The notes under the pieces are model-generated. The model was not told the DNA's origin, did not search any database, and saw nothing but the letters and a program-made list of their open reading frames with translations. Shown here piece by piece: positions 38,201-53,200 of a stretch of 64,000 bases of DNA (positions are counted from its first letter, which is position 1; every line of letters begins with the position of its first letter). The stretch is from Atopsyche davidsoni (Eukaryota; Arthropoda; Insecta; Trichoptera; Hydrobiosidae). The stretch lies in assembly GCA_022113835.1 (NCBI GenBank), contig JAILWY010000029.1, forward strand, positions 258,001 through 322,000. The letters run 5' to 3'. Both the position numbers and the translations under genes were made by a program.

Positions 38201-41200
38201 CTGACCCGGCTCAGACCACCGACCCGATCAAGGCCAGGCATCCGTTCGACCCACCGGCGGCGCCCGGAGCTCCGAGGTCTGTGGAGACTACGGATTCCTC
38301 CATCACGATCACCTGGACCAAGCCCAGGCACGACGGAGGCTCACCCATTACTGGATACGTCATTGAAAAGAGGCTGATTAGCGAAGACAAGTGGACCAAG
38401 GCTTCCCATGCCCACGTTCCCGACACCACTTACAAGGTCATGGGATTGATCGAGAACCACGAGTACGAGTTCCGAGTGGCCGCCATCAACGCCGCCGGAC
38501 AGGGACCTTACTCGCAAAGCTCCGACACCATCGTCTGCAGGGCTGCCGCTAACGCGCCCAAAATCACCAGCGACCTCAATATCAGAGACATCACCATCGT
38601 GGCTGGGGAAGAGCTTAAAATCACAGTTCCCTTCATTGGAAACCCAAGGCCAAAGGTAAGAAAACAATCACCAGTTACTGTAGTACCACTCACGAAAATT
38701 TCTTTTTACCAGGCCATAATCTAAATACAATCTTACAGCATAAATAATGAGCCTGACAATGCATTCCATGACACTTCAAAACAGTTTCCTTGTTAGAGTT
38801 TTAGTCTCTTATTTTGTCTTTTTAAAACTCAATTTACATGCTTCAATCTTCTTTGTTGAACACGTTCTGTCTTCTCCAGGTGAGCTGGAATGTAAACAAC
38901 GAGGACGTGTACTCCGGAGACCGCATCAAGTTCATCACGTCCGACACCGAGACCATCTACATCAACAAGTGCGTCAAGAGGAGCGACACTGGACTCTACA
39001 CCATCCAGCTGATCAACAACGTGGGATCTGACAGCGCAAGCTGCAAGGTAGGGAAGATTCACTATTTTATTTTTGCAATGAGAATTTCTGCCGAAGTTCG
39101 GCCTACCTTGAAATTCAGATACCAGTACTCTTAGGTGAATGACATTGTTCAGTTTAATATTGCCTTTATCAAAAAAAAAAAAAAAAGTTTATATCGTTGC
39201 AAACACTGTAGCAAAGCTTTCTCTTTTGAAATATATTCAAAATTCTGTCACATGAATCTGACCAAAGAGATCATAGTAAATTGACGTTTTATCTTTAGCA
39301 ATTTGATTATTAATAGCTGTAATATTTACGAGATACCTTAAACCTTATTCTGAGATAACAAATCAATTCGTTTGATTTTTTTATATATCTTCCAAAATAA
39401 TTGATTTTTGATGAAGTATTTTCTTTAGAACACTTGTAAGGTTAGGTTAGGTTGAGTCATTTTTGAGTTAGTATTGTAGTTATTGGGTGCTCTATTAAAC
39501 TGAAATTGCTTCCACTGTAGGTCCTGGTGGTCGACAAGCCGTCGCCGCCCATTGGCCCCCTGGATGTGTCGGATATCACCCCCGACACTTGCACGCTGGC
39601 CTGGAAGGCTCCTATGGACGACGGTGGTTCTCCCATCACCAACTACGTCGTTGAGAAGATGGACAACAACGGAGTAAGTCAACTTTCCTACAACCAATCT
39701 AGATAAGAAAAAATTGATGTCTCCCGAAATTCCACAAGCACCCAAGCACCATGTATAATTATTATCATCAAAAGGCTAGTGTTTTTTGGCACAAATTTAA
39801 ACAAAGCTAGCAATGCCTACAAGGTCCCTTTACTCCCGTACAGAGAATTTTCTATCTTTTAGGAACGAAAGCTTGGGTTAATAGTTTGAAAACACGAGTG
39901 CCCTGACCGCTACTTTGTTGCCGTTTGGTGGCCAAGTAGGCTGGAGTTTATCATTCCAAAGATAATTTGAGACGCAACTGAAATGCTGTAGTTTTCCTAA
40001 TTTTGTCTATTTGCTGCAGATTTGGATTCGTATCTCTTCGTTTGTACGCAACTGCCATTACAACGTGATGGGACTGGAGCCCAACAAGAAGTATCAGTTC
40101 AGGATCCGCGCCGAGAACCAGTACGGAGTCTCTGAGCCCCTCACCCTCGAGGACCCCATCACTGCCAAGGTAGGATCCGTGGACCATTGTGTTATTTTGA
40201 GACGTTCAAATCAGTAGAGTATTGTTTCTCATGTAATGTTGTAATGCTTTATTCTAAACGATTTTCTTTTTTGGCGTTTCGGACCCAATACTGGAACCAT
40301 CTTCAGGGATTTCTCTAAAGATGATTCTAGTGCCGAGATTGAAACGTCTGAAGGCTCAAACAGAACAGCCAGGAAAGGAGATCGCATAATATCGGCTGCG
40401 GCCTACGAGGACACTTAGCACTGTACATCCTAATTTGCGTTTCTTCCAGTTCTCCTTCACCGTGCCCGAGCCGCCGGGCACTCCTCGCATTGGAGACTGG
40501 GAGAACGGGACCGCCACCGTCACCTGGGACAGGCCCAGGCACGATGGCGGCTCGCGCATCCAGGGCTACCGCGTGGAGCACCGCGACGTGGAGGACGGCA
40601 TCTGGCGCGCCTCCGACTACCTGGTCAAGGACAACACCTACCAGGTACGGTGTTTACCCACCACACGCCTTCTCACTAGCATAACATCAACTATCTATAC
40701 TCAACCAATCAAAACGAGTTCAAAGTTTCAAAAGTTACAATCCCCCGCCCCTCCGCAGGTGTACAACCTGGAGCCCGGCCACGAGTACGAGTTCCGCGTG
40801 CGCGCCCAGAACGCCGCCGGGTACTCCCGCTACTCCGGCAACTCCGCCAAGTTCCACGTCAAGGGCAAGAGCTCGCCCCCCAGCCCGCCGGGAACCCCCA
40901 AGGTGCTGCGCGTGGGCCGCAACTACGTGGACCTCAAGTGGGAGGCGCCCGCCAGCAATGGAGGTCAGTGCATCCCTTTTTAGCATATGTCCCCTCACAT
41001 GACAACGCTCAAAGAGTCTACTAGATGAGAACCACCTGAAGAAGAATATACTTCTGAGTTTCTTATAGCGCGGTTTTTGGGTTGACTGTGCCACATGCAA
41101 TAGATTATCAAGGAAGCGGTCTTAGACTAATAGTACATATTATTGCTCCAGGCTCTCGTATTACTGGCTACATCATAGAGAAGAGGGAGATCGGAGGTGC

Positions 41201-44200
41201 TTTGTGGGTGAAGTGCAACGACTACAACGTCGTAGACCTCGAGTACACCGTCATCAACCTCATCGAGAAGGCAGACTACGAATTCAGGATCATCGCAGTC
41301 AACACTGCCGGTATGTATGAATCACATCAGCTCCACTGTTGATAGTCGTGACTATATATTGTTCAAGTCTTTCCAATCCGCGCAATATTATAATATATTT
41401 TAATTATATAATATATTTTAATTTGTGTCTCTGGAGTTTCGGTTTCGGTACTGAAACAATCTCGAGGAATGTTATCCCTGAAGATATGATTAATATGGCG
41501 TGACGCGACTTTCTGTTTTCAGGCAAATCTGACCCATCACCTCCCTCGATGCCCGTGAAGGTGTGCGAGGTGATGGGAGGAACCAAGCCCGAGTGGCTGA
41601 AGCCCATGAGCAACCTCACCATCCCGCTGGGCAAGTCCTATACCATCGAGTGCCAGGCCTGCGGCAACCCCATGCCCACCGGGCGCTGGCTCAGGAACGG
41701 CCGCGAGATCGTGCTTGGAAATCGGTGAGCAAAACCACTTTCTCCCGGTGACATGCAGTGAAAGTAAAATTTCCGCACGCAGTTTTATGTGTCATATTAT
41801 TTAGAAACACGGAAAACGGACATCGATTCCGACCTTTCCACTCGAGACAAACAACAATCATCACATCCCGATAGGAGTACGGAGTATTGAGATAATATGA
41901 TTGTTATTTCTAGCTTTGTTGCGGAGTCCAAGGAGGGTATCCTGCGGCTGACCATCACCGAGGCACGGGAACAGGACGAAGGAGACTACACCTGCGAGGC
42001 CATCAACACCATCGGATTTGTCTACAGCACTGGACACGTCAAGATTGGAGGTCAGTAGCTCAGCGGCCATTATCGCTCTCTTGCTGGCTAGTCAAGGGTC
42101 TTTGTCATTGACTCTTATGCGCTATCGTAAAAGTGAGAAATAAAAGCGAAAACATTTTGAAAATAAGGTGGTCGTTAAGTACTCTGGTCTTTAACGCGAA
42201 AAAATATAAAGTGGGGACAACACTAAATATTCTTTTGATAAAAATATTATTATGGAATTTCGCCAAGTATGCAAAAATATTGAATATATCTAAGCATAGC
42301 ATTTACCGTGTCTCTCCCTAGCGCCTCCGAGGATCACTCGCATGCCGGGAGACCTGAACCTGCCCGAGCACGAGAACACCAAGATCAAGATCTACTACTC
42401 CGGAGACCAGCCCATGGACGTAACCCTCACCAAGGACGGACACAAGATCACCGAGTCCCCTCACATCAAGTACACCATCTTCGACGACTACATCATGATC
42501 TTCATCAAGGACATCACCCAAGAAGATGCTGGTATGTTAAAAATATACGCTTTTATATACATAATAGCAAAATAATTCATTAATGTCTCTCTATCCAGAG
42601 AGTCATTAATTACATCTGTAAATACTAAAAGCTTAATGCACTATATATGCAGTTATCAACAAACATCGCAACAACAAATTGTCTATGGCCGCTATTTTTG
42701 TGTGTGTGGCCGGCTGTTAACTGTGCCGCCGCGTGTGTAGTGTTCTTTTGAGTATGCGAATGAAAAATAATGCTTGGATACGTGATTGTAGGTACTTACA
42801 AGCTGTCGATCAAGAACATCTCCGGAGAGGTGTCCGACACGTTCCAAGTGCGCATCACCGGCCTGCCCGGGCCTCCGGAGGGACCTCTGGACGCCACGGA
42901 CATCACCCGCCACTCCTGCACGCTCAACTGGCGCCCGCCCAAGCACAACGGCGGAATCCCCATCACGCACTACGTGGTGGAGCGCAGCGACGTCTCCGGA
43001 ACCGTCTGGATCACGGTGGCCTCGTCCTGCAAGGACACGCAGTTCACCGTGCAGGGACTCACGCTGGGGCAGGAGTATCTGTTCCGAGTCCACGCCTGCA
43101 ACGACAACGGCATGGGCCCCGCTCTCCAGGGAGCCAACCCTATCAAGGTACAACTTATTTGTTTTTTCCTAAACCACCAAAAATAACAAAACTTATAATC
43201 TTATCTATGAATTCGTATACTTTTTTTATTGTAACACTTAAGCCACAAAAAAGCACACACGTGACAACATGTGAACCACGTGAACTCAGCCTGACCCAAA
43301 AATAGACGATGTGCATCTTTTATTAACGATTTGATATTACTTGACTCAGATGATGACGGTTCTTTGTTAATCTTCCAGGCCAAGGCACCGTTCGACCCGC
43401 CCTCTGCTCCCGGAACTCCTCAAATCACGGAGGTCGGAGGAGACTTCGTCCACATCCAATGGGACAAACCAGAGAGCGATGGAGGATCAAGAATTCAGGG
43501 TAAGCATTTCTCCCTCATTCAAAAACCACGTAAAGTTATGAACTAAATTCAAAAATACTAGATTGCACAGATCAATTCATAGGAGTTTTGAATATAAAAC
43601 ACTAATAGTAGATAGAGTAGCAAGAGTTCCATGTTTGTAGTAAAAATGTAAGCGAGATGTTTAAATGCTCTTTTTGCGTCGCAGGCTACTGGATAGACAA
43701 GCGGGAAGTGGGCTCCACCAGCTGGCAGCGCGTAAACGTAGCCATTTGCCCGTCCACGCAGACCACCTGCTCCAACCTCATCGAGGGCCGCCAGTACGAG
43801 TTCCGAGTCATCGCTCAGAACGAGGCTGGTTTCTCTCCCGAGTCCAAAAACAGCACCGAGGTCAAGGTCGTCGACCCCAAGGGTAAGTCCATGAAGTAAC
43901 CATTACAAGTCATCATCAACTTTCATTACATTACTATCATTACAAATCAACCTATCAAACTTTAAAACTATTACTTTTGATATTGAATGATGCCATTTGC
44001 TTTACTGTGATATTAATTATGGTCATTTTGCAGCTGCTACTCCTCCGGAGATTGTCAAGCCACTGAAGAATGCCAACTGCATCCAAAACCACAACGCCCA
44101 ATTCACCTGCACCATCACTGGACAGCCAAAGCCTGTCATCACCTGGTACAAGGGTAAGCATCTTCCCACACTTCAATCAACGCAATACAGCCATATAGCT

Positions 44201-47200
44201 TATTGGAAAGTCAGTTATTTCAATTTAAATCTCTCTGCGTGTATGAACGCACCTTTACAATATCTATAGGCTCAAGACAACTTTTGTTTCAAAGTACCCA
44301 AAAGTTGTAAATCATTTTAAATCAACCTATTAACAATTAGATTCAACCATATGTTAATGTTTCCTCCCAACTGGGTTATAATTATAATTATTATTTGATT
44401 TGTTTAAAGGTGCTCGTGAAATCACCAATGGACCCCGCCACCGCATCTGGAGTGACGGCGAAACGCACAACCTCACTGTCACCGATGTGTACGGTGAGGA
44501 TGCTGATGAGTACATCTGCCGTGCCGTCAACCGCGCTGGCACCAGGAGCACCAAGGCTGAGCTGCTCATCATGAGTGAGTATCCTGATCTATCACAGCAC
44601 CATCGACCGTTAACGGTGTTGCTATTCGCTCACTAAAGAAAAAATCAATCGGGTTCATTTAATTTTACTCATCGATTAAGCAAAGCCTTCGTAATGTAGA
44701 AGCAATGTTTCAAGACACCTTCACTTCAAATTCAGAATTAGGTTATTATTTTCATTAGTTAATCGTTTCTAAATATCGCCTGCTTCTACTTTCAGCTGCT
44801 CCCAAGCTGTGCGTGCCTCCTCGCTTCCGTGGCTCCGCGTACTTCGACAAGGGAGAGAATGTGGTGGTGAAGATCCCCTTCACTGGACACCCCAAGCCCA
44901 AGATCACGTGGGTGCGCGAGGGAGAGAACATCGAATCTGGTGGACACTACCATGTGGAAAGGAAAGGTAAGCAATACTACTATCGATTTATCTGTAATGC
45001 TGTGCTAAAAGTTGTCAATGGATAAAACTTCAACCTGCAGCAATGACTTTGGGTAACCTCAGACAAGCTAAAGAGTAATCAAGAATTCTTAAGACTTTTG
45101 CATTTATTTCATTAAACAAATTACTATATGTTATTTATTTCAAAATTACTTATGCGATAAAATTAATCTTTTAGATATTTTTAACATAATCAGTTAAAGT
45201 TAAAATAATTTTTAATAGTTTCAAATTACCTTGTATTTAATGTAAGTTCAATATCTGGGTATTTATCTTTCAGACCGCCACGCTATGCTGACCATCCGGG
45301 ACGCCAGCAAGATGGATTCTGGCCCGTACAGAATCACGGCTGAGAACGAACTGGGACAGGACACGGCTATCATCAACATTGAGATCAGCGGTAAGTTTAT
45401 AATGAAATCAAAGAAATAATGTTAAATAATATATATTTCAGTTGCATGTCAAGTTTACATCCTTTACTAATATGTTGACTTATTGCAGATCGTCCGGATC
45501 CCCCAAGGTTCCCGGCTGTGGACAGCATCGCGGTGGACTCCCTGGCCCTCACGTGGAAGGCTCCAGTCTGGGACGGTGGCTCCGACATCACCAACTACAT
45601 GGTGGAGAAGCGCGAGCACCCCATGTCCAGCTGGATTCGTGTCGGTAACACAAGGTACGTAACCTAACTATTAACAGAGAATAACAATTTTATTTTCTTT
45701 CATTTTACAAGTTATCAGATACATAAATATTTCACTATGTCTTCATATAGTATTTGGTCATAAATCCAAGAATACAAAAGTTATATCTTGTTGAAATTAT
45801 GAGTATGCTCAATAACTTACGCTGTTTTCAGATTCAACACCATGGCGATCACTGGGCTGAGCCCGGGTCACCAGTACGAATTCCGCATCTACGCTGAGAA
45901 CATCTACGGAAGGTCTGATGCCTCCGTCACCAGCGGCCTTGTAGAAACCAAGTGCCTCATCAAGAAGGAGATCCAGAAGAAGGAGAAGCTTGGTACGTCA
46001 ACTTTAATCTGTTATAAGCAGTGCTTGCCTTAATGTTTATCTTGAGTGTTTACATATTTATATTTATACTATGGTTTTACAGCCATAAAATAAAACGACC
46101 AACTTTGATAAACCCTATTTTACCTAAATCTAAAATATTATAATAAATCACTTTGAATAGGACACTATATTTTCAATAATAATTTTGAGAAATTCATATT
46201 TACACATTATTGTCTTTATAGTTGATGAGAACGGAAAGAGAATCAGGACCAACGCCGACCATGGCCCAGTTAAGGACTATGACAGCTACGTGTTCGACAT
46301 CTACTCCAAGTATGTTCCACAGCCCGTGGACATCTGCACTGACTCCGTGTACGACAAGTACGACATCCTGGAGGAGATTGGTGAGTGCACTACTTCTAAG
46401 ATATTCCTATTTTGCAATGACATTCCTTAGCATTCTTAGCAATATAAGTAGTAGCAAACAGATCAAGTTGAAAATCAGATATTATCAGAGTCAAATTTAT
46501 GACCTATGTAATGAAAATTTCCGTCTGTATCCTAATTTCATCAGAATAAATTATTTAAAGTAAGATATCATCATGGAGCAGTTGCGTCATTTTCTCTCTC
46601 CTGGGTTGATATGTGCCGTTGTGTTTGGCGATATGTCTCGAGGCCTTGGTCGATAAGTGGTGATGAGTTTGGCGGCATGTCCTGATGCTCAGCACCCCTG
46701 CCCGCAGGCACGGGCGCGTTTGGCGTGGTACACCGCTGCCGCGAGCGTCGCACCGGCAACACCTTCGCCGCCAAGTTCATTCCTGCCGCACACGCCATGG
46801 AACGCGAGCTCATCCGCAAGGAGATCGACATCATGAACCAGCTGCATCATCAGAAGCTCATCAACCTGCATGATGCCTATGAAGACGACGACGAGATGGT
46901 CCTCATCTTCGAATTGTAAGCTTGCAATATTTTATGTACAACTTTATATATTTATCAAAACATATTCTTACAGCAATATCTTATTGCTTACATGAACTGC
47001 ACACTACTTTTTATATAGAGGTCACTTTTGTGAATCTTACCAAATTGTTTTTAAGTTTGAACTCACCCAGACTAAAAGAAGAGTCCAAAAGACCCACCAC
47101 ATCGGTGTTATCATTGGATCATTTTTAATAAATGACAAAGGAATAGATGAAAATTAGCACAAACTTAACATCAGGATGTTGCATGAGGTTAATTTATATC

Positions 47201-50200
47201 ATAGCTAGTATGACCAATTGGATGTAAAAGAAAGAGAAGAAGGAAGTAGTGTGCAGTACAGGTCCTAGCTTACTCCAGTCCAGTCCTGGTCCAGCACTTT
47301 TAGGGACAGTTTGGAGTTTGAGAGGTTTGGAGTAAAATTTTCACATTTTGCTTACACGGTGCTATCATCTTTCAGCTTGTCTGGAGGTGAGCTGTTTGAG
47401 CGCATCACCGCTCCAGGCTACCAGATGTCGGAGGCCGAGGTTATCAATTACATGCGCCAGATTTGCGAGGGCGTGCGACACATGCACGAACAGAACATCA
47501 TCCACCTCGACATCAAGCCTGAGAACATCATGTGCCAGACACGCTCCAGCAGCAACGTCAAGGTGAGGATCAAAGCCTTCAATATAGTGTAACTTGAACT
47601 TTTTTTCCTTTAAAATTGATGCAAAATTAATTTTTGCATCTTCAAATATACAATTCCACATAAAATATATATGTATATGGAGATGCTCCCATTGTAAGAT
47701 AGAACGAATCAGAGAAAGCAGGGAAACATTTGGAAACTAAAGACGAATTCAAAACAGGATTTGCAGCGCGAGTTTTTCCTTTTTTGGTTCCACATCGTAC
47801 CAATATTCATATTTGTGTTTTCTATTACAGCTCATTGACTTCGGCCTGGCTACAAAATTGGACCCCAACGAAGTCGTGAAGATCTCCACCGGAACCGCAG
47901 AGTTTGCTGCTCCTGAAATTGTGGAGCGCGAGCCTGTCGGTTTCTACACTGACATGTGGGCCGTGGGCGTTCTCGCTTATGTCTTGTAAGTAATTGAAAA
48001 ATATCTCTGCATAATAAATCAATTTTATCTTGCAATGATCTTCCTCAGTCTTAGATATCTCATTTTTTATAAATTTAATTTTCAAAATCTGTTGATGACA
48101 TCTGTAGTCATTTTGTAATCATGAATCACGCATTGTTGTAGTTATTAAATAAGCAAAATAATTTAGGTTTCGAGATATACATGCTGTACCTTGTATTTTC
48201 AGCTCTATTTTATAACTTTCATTATTAATTATAATACATTTATTCATAACACTGATAAATTTAAATAATGAGTTGAGAAACCTTAAGTCTGTAGTGTAAT
48301 AATGTGGATTTTTTCAATTAAAGGCTTTCTGGTCTGTCTCCGTTCGCTGGCAACAACGACATTGAGACATTGAAAAATGTGAAGGCTTGCGACTGGGAGT
48401 TTGATGAGGAAGCCTTCCTGCAGGTATCGGAAGATGCCCGGGACTTCATCAAGAAGCTTTTGGTCAAGAACAAGGAGTAAGTCACGCTCAGTCGCTCAAT
48501 ATAAAACATGCTGTTGAATGAAATTATATGGGATATTATTTTTTGCAAACCAATTTTATCTGCAGTGACATTTGCAAGCATTATAGAGTCTTATAATCAA
48601 TACGGGAATGTTCATTTGAATTGATTGATGTATTTAAACGCATACATCTATTTAAGGCAAATTTAAATTGTAAAAAATATCATTTAAAAAATATTTACCT
48701 CTATTACTTCTTTTTTCATATTAACTTTAAAGGCATCATGATAAAAAAATTATCCTAGAAAACCACCATGGTCATGTTATTATTTAAAAATATTTACAAA
48801 TTAGCATATCCATGACGTATAGCTAATATATACTGTTATTGCAGGAAGCGTATGACAGCCCACGAGTGCCTGCTGCACTCCTGGCTGACTGGAGATGCCT
48901 CCAGCCGTACTAAGCTCATGTCTAGCGAGCGCTACGAAGCCTTTAGGAATCGCATTCGTGCCAAATATGACCGTTGGTCCGAGTATGCCCTCCCCATCGG
49001 CCGCCTCAGCGAATACTCTTCACTCAGGAAGCTGCTTATCGAGAAGTGGAAGATCTACGATGGCACCTTCGGTAACCTACATCTTTTTATTCTTACTTAT
49101 AAGTATAAATCAGCTCTAATCTCTTTGATGCATCCTGATCTCTACATTTTTTCACTAGAATATTCCACAGTCCATATTGATTAATGAATATATCTGTACG
49201 ATTTCTTATTTTCCTGGTGATCAATACAAAGTTATTACGTCATGACCCAGGTCAAACCAAAAAGCCATAGTAGTCAATACAAGTGATCACTTACTTCACA
49301 AGCAACTGCTTGGTTAATCTGAAACTAAAAATAAAAGCAGTTTAAATTAAGTTTTGCTGTGTATTTAAAATAAGTTGTTATTCTCTCCATCACAGTAACA
49401 GTTGTTAAGAGTTAATTAAGCAATCAATGTTAGTCATTTAGATTTGGCAGGCATCAGAATTGATTGGCTGCTTTCTATTTTTAACCACTTGTTAGAATTG
49501 GCACGTTACTTGTCACTTGTGATATAACCAGTCATTCCGTGTTTAGAACCCGGACGGGGTAACCTAAGGTATGCAGCAAGCTACAGTTACCTCTGTCAAT
49601 TGGACTTCCTCTTGCTCAATGTAGTTTTTTGTGTTTAGACCGCAGACAGGCCGCTCCAAGGTTTGTGATCAAGCCACAGTCGGCCTTCTGCTACGAGGGA
49701 CAGTCAGTGAAGTTGTACTGCAGGATCATCGCGGTCGCCACTCCCACTGTTATCTGGTCGCGCAACAACCAGGAACTGAGGCAGAGCGTTAAGTTTATGA
49801 AGAGGTAAGAACCAATTATATTCAATATTTTTGACTATGGTAGTGAAATCAAATTATATTTTACTTTGTTAAAAAACCTGAATACTGGATTACTTCATGA
49901 TTGCTTTGATGTGTTTGATTGCAGGTATGCCGGAGACGACTACTACTTCATAATCAACAGAGCTCGTCTTGAAGATAGAGGAGAGTATATCATCCGTGCT
50001 GAGAACCACTACGGCTTCCGTGAAGAAGTCGTCTTCCTTAACATTCAACGTAAGTCACACATGCTATTTCTACATCATTTGTCCTGATAGGTACAAACAT
50101 TTAAAATAAGTAAGATCAATGCATGTATGGTGAACTTGTGGACAGCACTTCTTTTGATCATTCAAAGGTATATTTCTCAAACTTGTGAATAATAAATAAA

Positions 50201-53200
50201 TTAATAAAACAGAAAATTTGGAGTCCTCTTTGTGTATGTCTTATATAGCTTTGATTAGATGTAATGGTTGAGTTTAGTATATGATACTTTACTTAAGAGC
50301 TATTTTTTGTGGAATTGCTGATGTGGGTTTATTATATTTGCAGCCTTGCCCAAGATGCCAACGATACAGCGTTTGGACACGGAGCCACGCCGTCGCGAGG
50401 CCCTGCCCTATACCTTCTGGCAAGAGATGAGCGAGGCCGCACCTTCCTTCACCTTCTTGCTGCGTCCTCGTGTCATGCAGGCGCGCGACACTTGCAAGCT
50501 CCTCTGCTGTCTCAGCGGCAAACCTGCGCCCACCGTCAAGTGGTTAGTAATTGTCCACAAATTTATTTTACACTTCATTAACACAATCAGAAACATATAT
50601 CACGATCATCAGACAGACCCATCATATCATCTTTTTTTGACAAAGAAAATGACAACAGTCAACCTTATTTTCAAATAAAAAAATTGCATTATTTACACTA
50701 TTTGGTCAGACCACTATCAAATTTGATATGACATGGTCTATTCAACAAATCTTTTTTGATGGAGATGCATATGTAGATGTCAAAAAATAATAGGTTGGCT
50801 TGTTGGCTCACTAGTTAGACCGTTAACTCTTGATAGAAAGGTCACTAGTTTGATCCTCTTTCTGAATTGGACTCACACCTGTTTCATCGAAGTTGGTTTT
50901 CATTAAAAAAAAAAAATGTGTAAAATCTTTCGTCATTTCAAAATTTCAGGTATAAGGACAAGCGCGAGCTGTCCAAGCACGAGTACAGCATGACTCACGC
51001 TGATGGAGTGATCTGCCTGGAGATTGTAGACTGCAAGCCTGAAGACAGCGGCAAATACAGCTGCGTCGCCAACAACAAGCACGGCACCGACGAGACAAGC
51101 TGTGTCGTCATTGTTGAAGGTAATTTCTTCACTTATTTTTTCTTGAAAGGAAAAGTAAAGAATCAGAAAAATATTAAGCTCTATCTTCTTTATACGAAAA
51201 CCAATGTCGTGACTTTTAATGACTGCAGCAAATTATACAATTAGTCAGTTTTATATACCAATGCTCATTATAAAATATTTTGAATAAATCAACAGAGAGA
51301 ATTTTTCTAATGGTAATCTTAGCAAATTATGAAAGCAATAATGATTTATTTTTGTATGGTAGGCGAGGTGATATCCGACGAGCAGGCCAACTTGGCGCAC
51401 AAGTTCCTGTACTCTGGCGACCGCAAGTACATTGAGCAGCCCCTGAAGCCCGCCCCTCCGCCCATCGTCACTAAGACGAAGGTCACCGTAGACCCGCCAC
51501 GCCCGCGTCCGCGCCTGTCGCCGCAGGTCTCCACTGACAGCAACAAGACCAGGAAGTACGGCGCTCGCCACCTCGATACCGACTCCACCGGATCTAGGTC
51601 TAGGAGCCACACCAAGGAGCTCATATGTAAGCGATCTCTTTTTGATGAAATAAAACATTCCCTACTGGCAGGCAAACGGTGAAATGGCAACACATTATCT
51701 ACTGAAGCAATACTTACTAGTTAATCTTACTTTTTTGGAAATTTTGAGCATTCGCTAACACCTGGGAAATTTTGGGAGTATACCAGCATCAGCAAATCTA
51801 TCTCATATTAATAATCTGAAACATTCCGTGTAACCTAATTTATATTTTCTTGATAATCATAAAAACTATATTTAATGAAAGTAATATTTATTACAAATCC
51901 ATATTAGCTTATTAACCTCTTCTAGAATATTCATTATCTCAAGGACATCTAGTTGTCTGAAACATTATTCAATGAAATATTTAGTTTACACCCATTTTAT
52001 AGAAAAAATTATGTCCACCCACATTTAATTAGTATTGTTGTAATTCCAGACCTTCAATATTTCATGTTACCAATTACTATTTTTTTTATATTCACTACTG
52101 TCTATTTTCTTCTTTCTCGAAAGAGAAAGGCATTGAATGGATAGCTCAAATAGTTCAACTCAATAATCATAAATATATAAATGATTGACCACAGACCTGT
52201 AGTGACTGGAGTGGTAATGTTATTATTTTAGAATATGTCTAAGTGCTTTTGTTGTTTCAGTGCCTCCCGATGACGCAAGCATGTGCAAGCCAGAGTTCGC
52301 TCGCGCCCTGCCCAATACGCTGGCCGTGCGCGACGGTACTCCTCTGCTGCTCAGCTGCTCCGTGAGGGGAGATCCCGAACCCCAGGTTTCCTGGCTCAAA
52401 GGAGGAAAGGTGAGTCTATCGTATTCTTTAGAAACCAAGTAGCCTATCACGGCTTATATGTTTGCTTTAAGATAATATTGTATCAAGGAACGATTGATAA
52501 ATTATGATTTTTTGTGTTCCTTGTAAAGATAACTCTCAAATGTAGTGGCATATTAGACAGTTGGTCCTTAGTTAGAAACTTTGCTCTTGGATTAGTTAGT
52601 GGATTTATTTATCCCAGCATGACCCATGAAAAGAGAGAATCTAATTTGAGTTTCAATATATATTTAATTCAATGCTTTTCAATGAATTATACGTGAATCA
52701 ACTATCTGCTTGCAGCCCCTGTCGTCTTCAGAGATTATGGACCTGAAGTACAAGAATGGAGTGGCCAGCCTGGCCATCAAGGAGATCTTCCCCGAGGATG
52801 AGGGCGAGTACGTCTGCCGCGCCAAGAACAGTGTTGGCACCAGCGACTCCATATGCAAAGTCTCTGTCAAACGTAAGTCTTCTTATGACATAATATCAAT
52901 CAAGCGCCGGCACGAGTTGAATGTATTTTGATTATACCATTCAACAGCGGCATGCCACGAGTTTTGAAAAAAATCACATAAAATATCTATTATTCAAATA
53001 TGTATTTTAAGTTGTTTAAAAGATTTATTAGGACATTTCATTTTATTGCTTGTATGAACCACAAGTCAATGTCCTTCATACAAAGCAGAATTGATTTTTT
53101 AATTATTAAAACATATTTTATACTTTGTGTAAAAAATTTAAGACAACACAATCACTGTAGTAACGTTAGAATACTAAAGATGTATTTTATATTACTAATT

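Noticed and set aside
39439..39454. Interstitial telomere sequence
   Set aside because: Only three TTAGG units; such short runs are common in insect introns.
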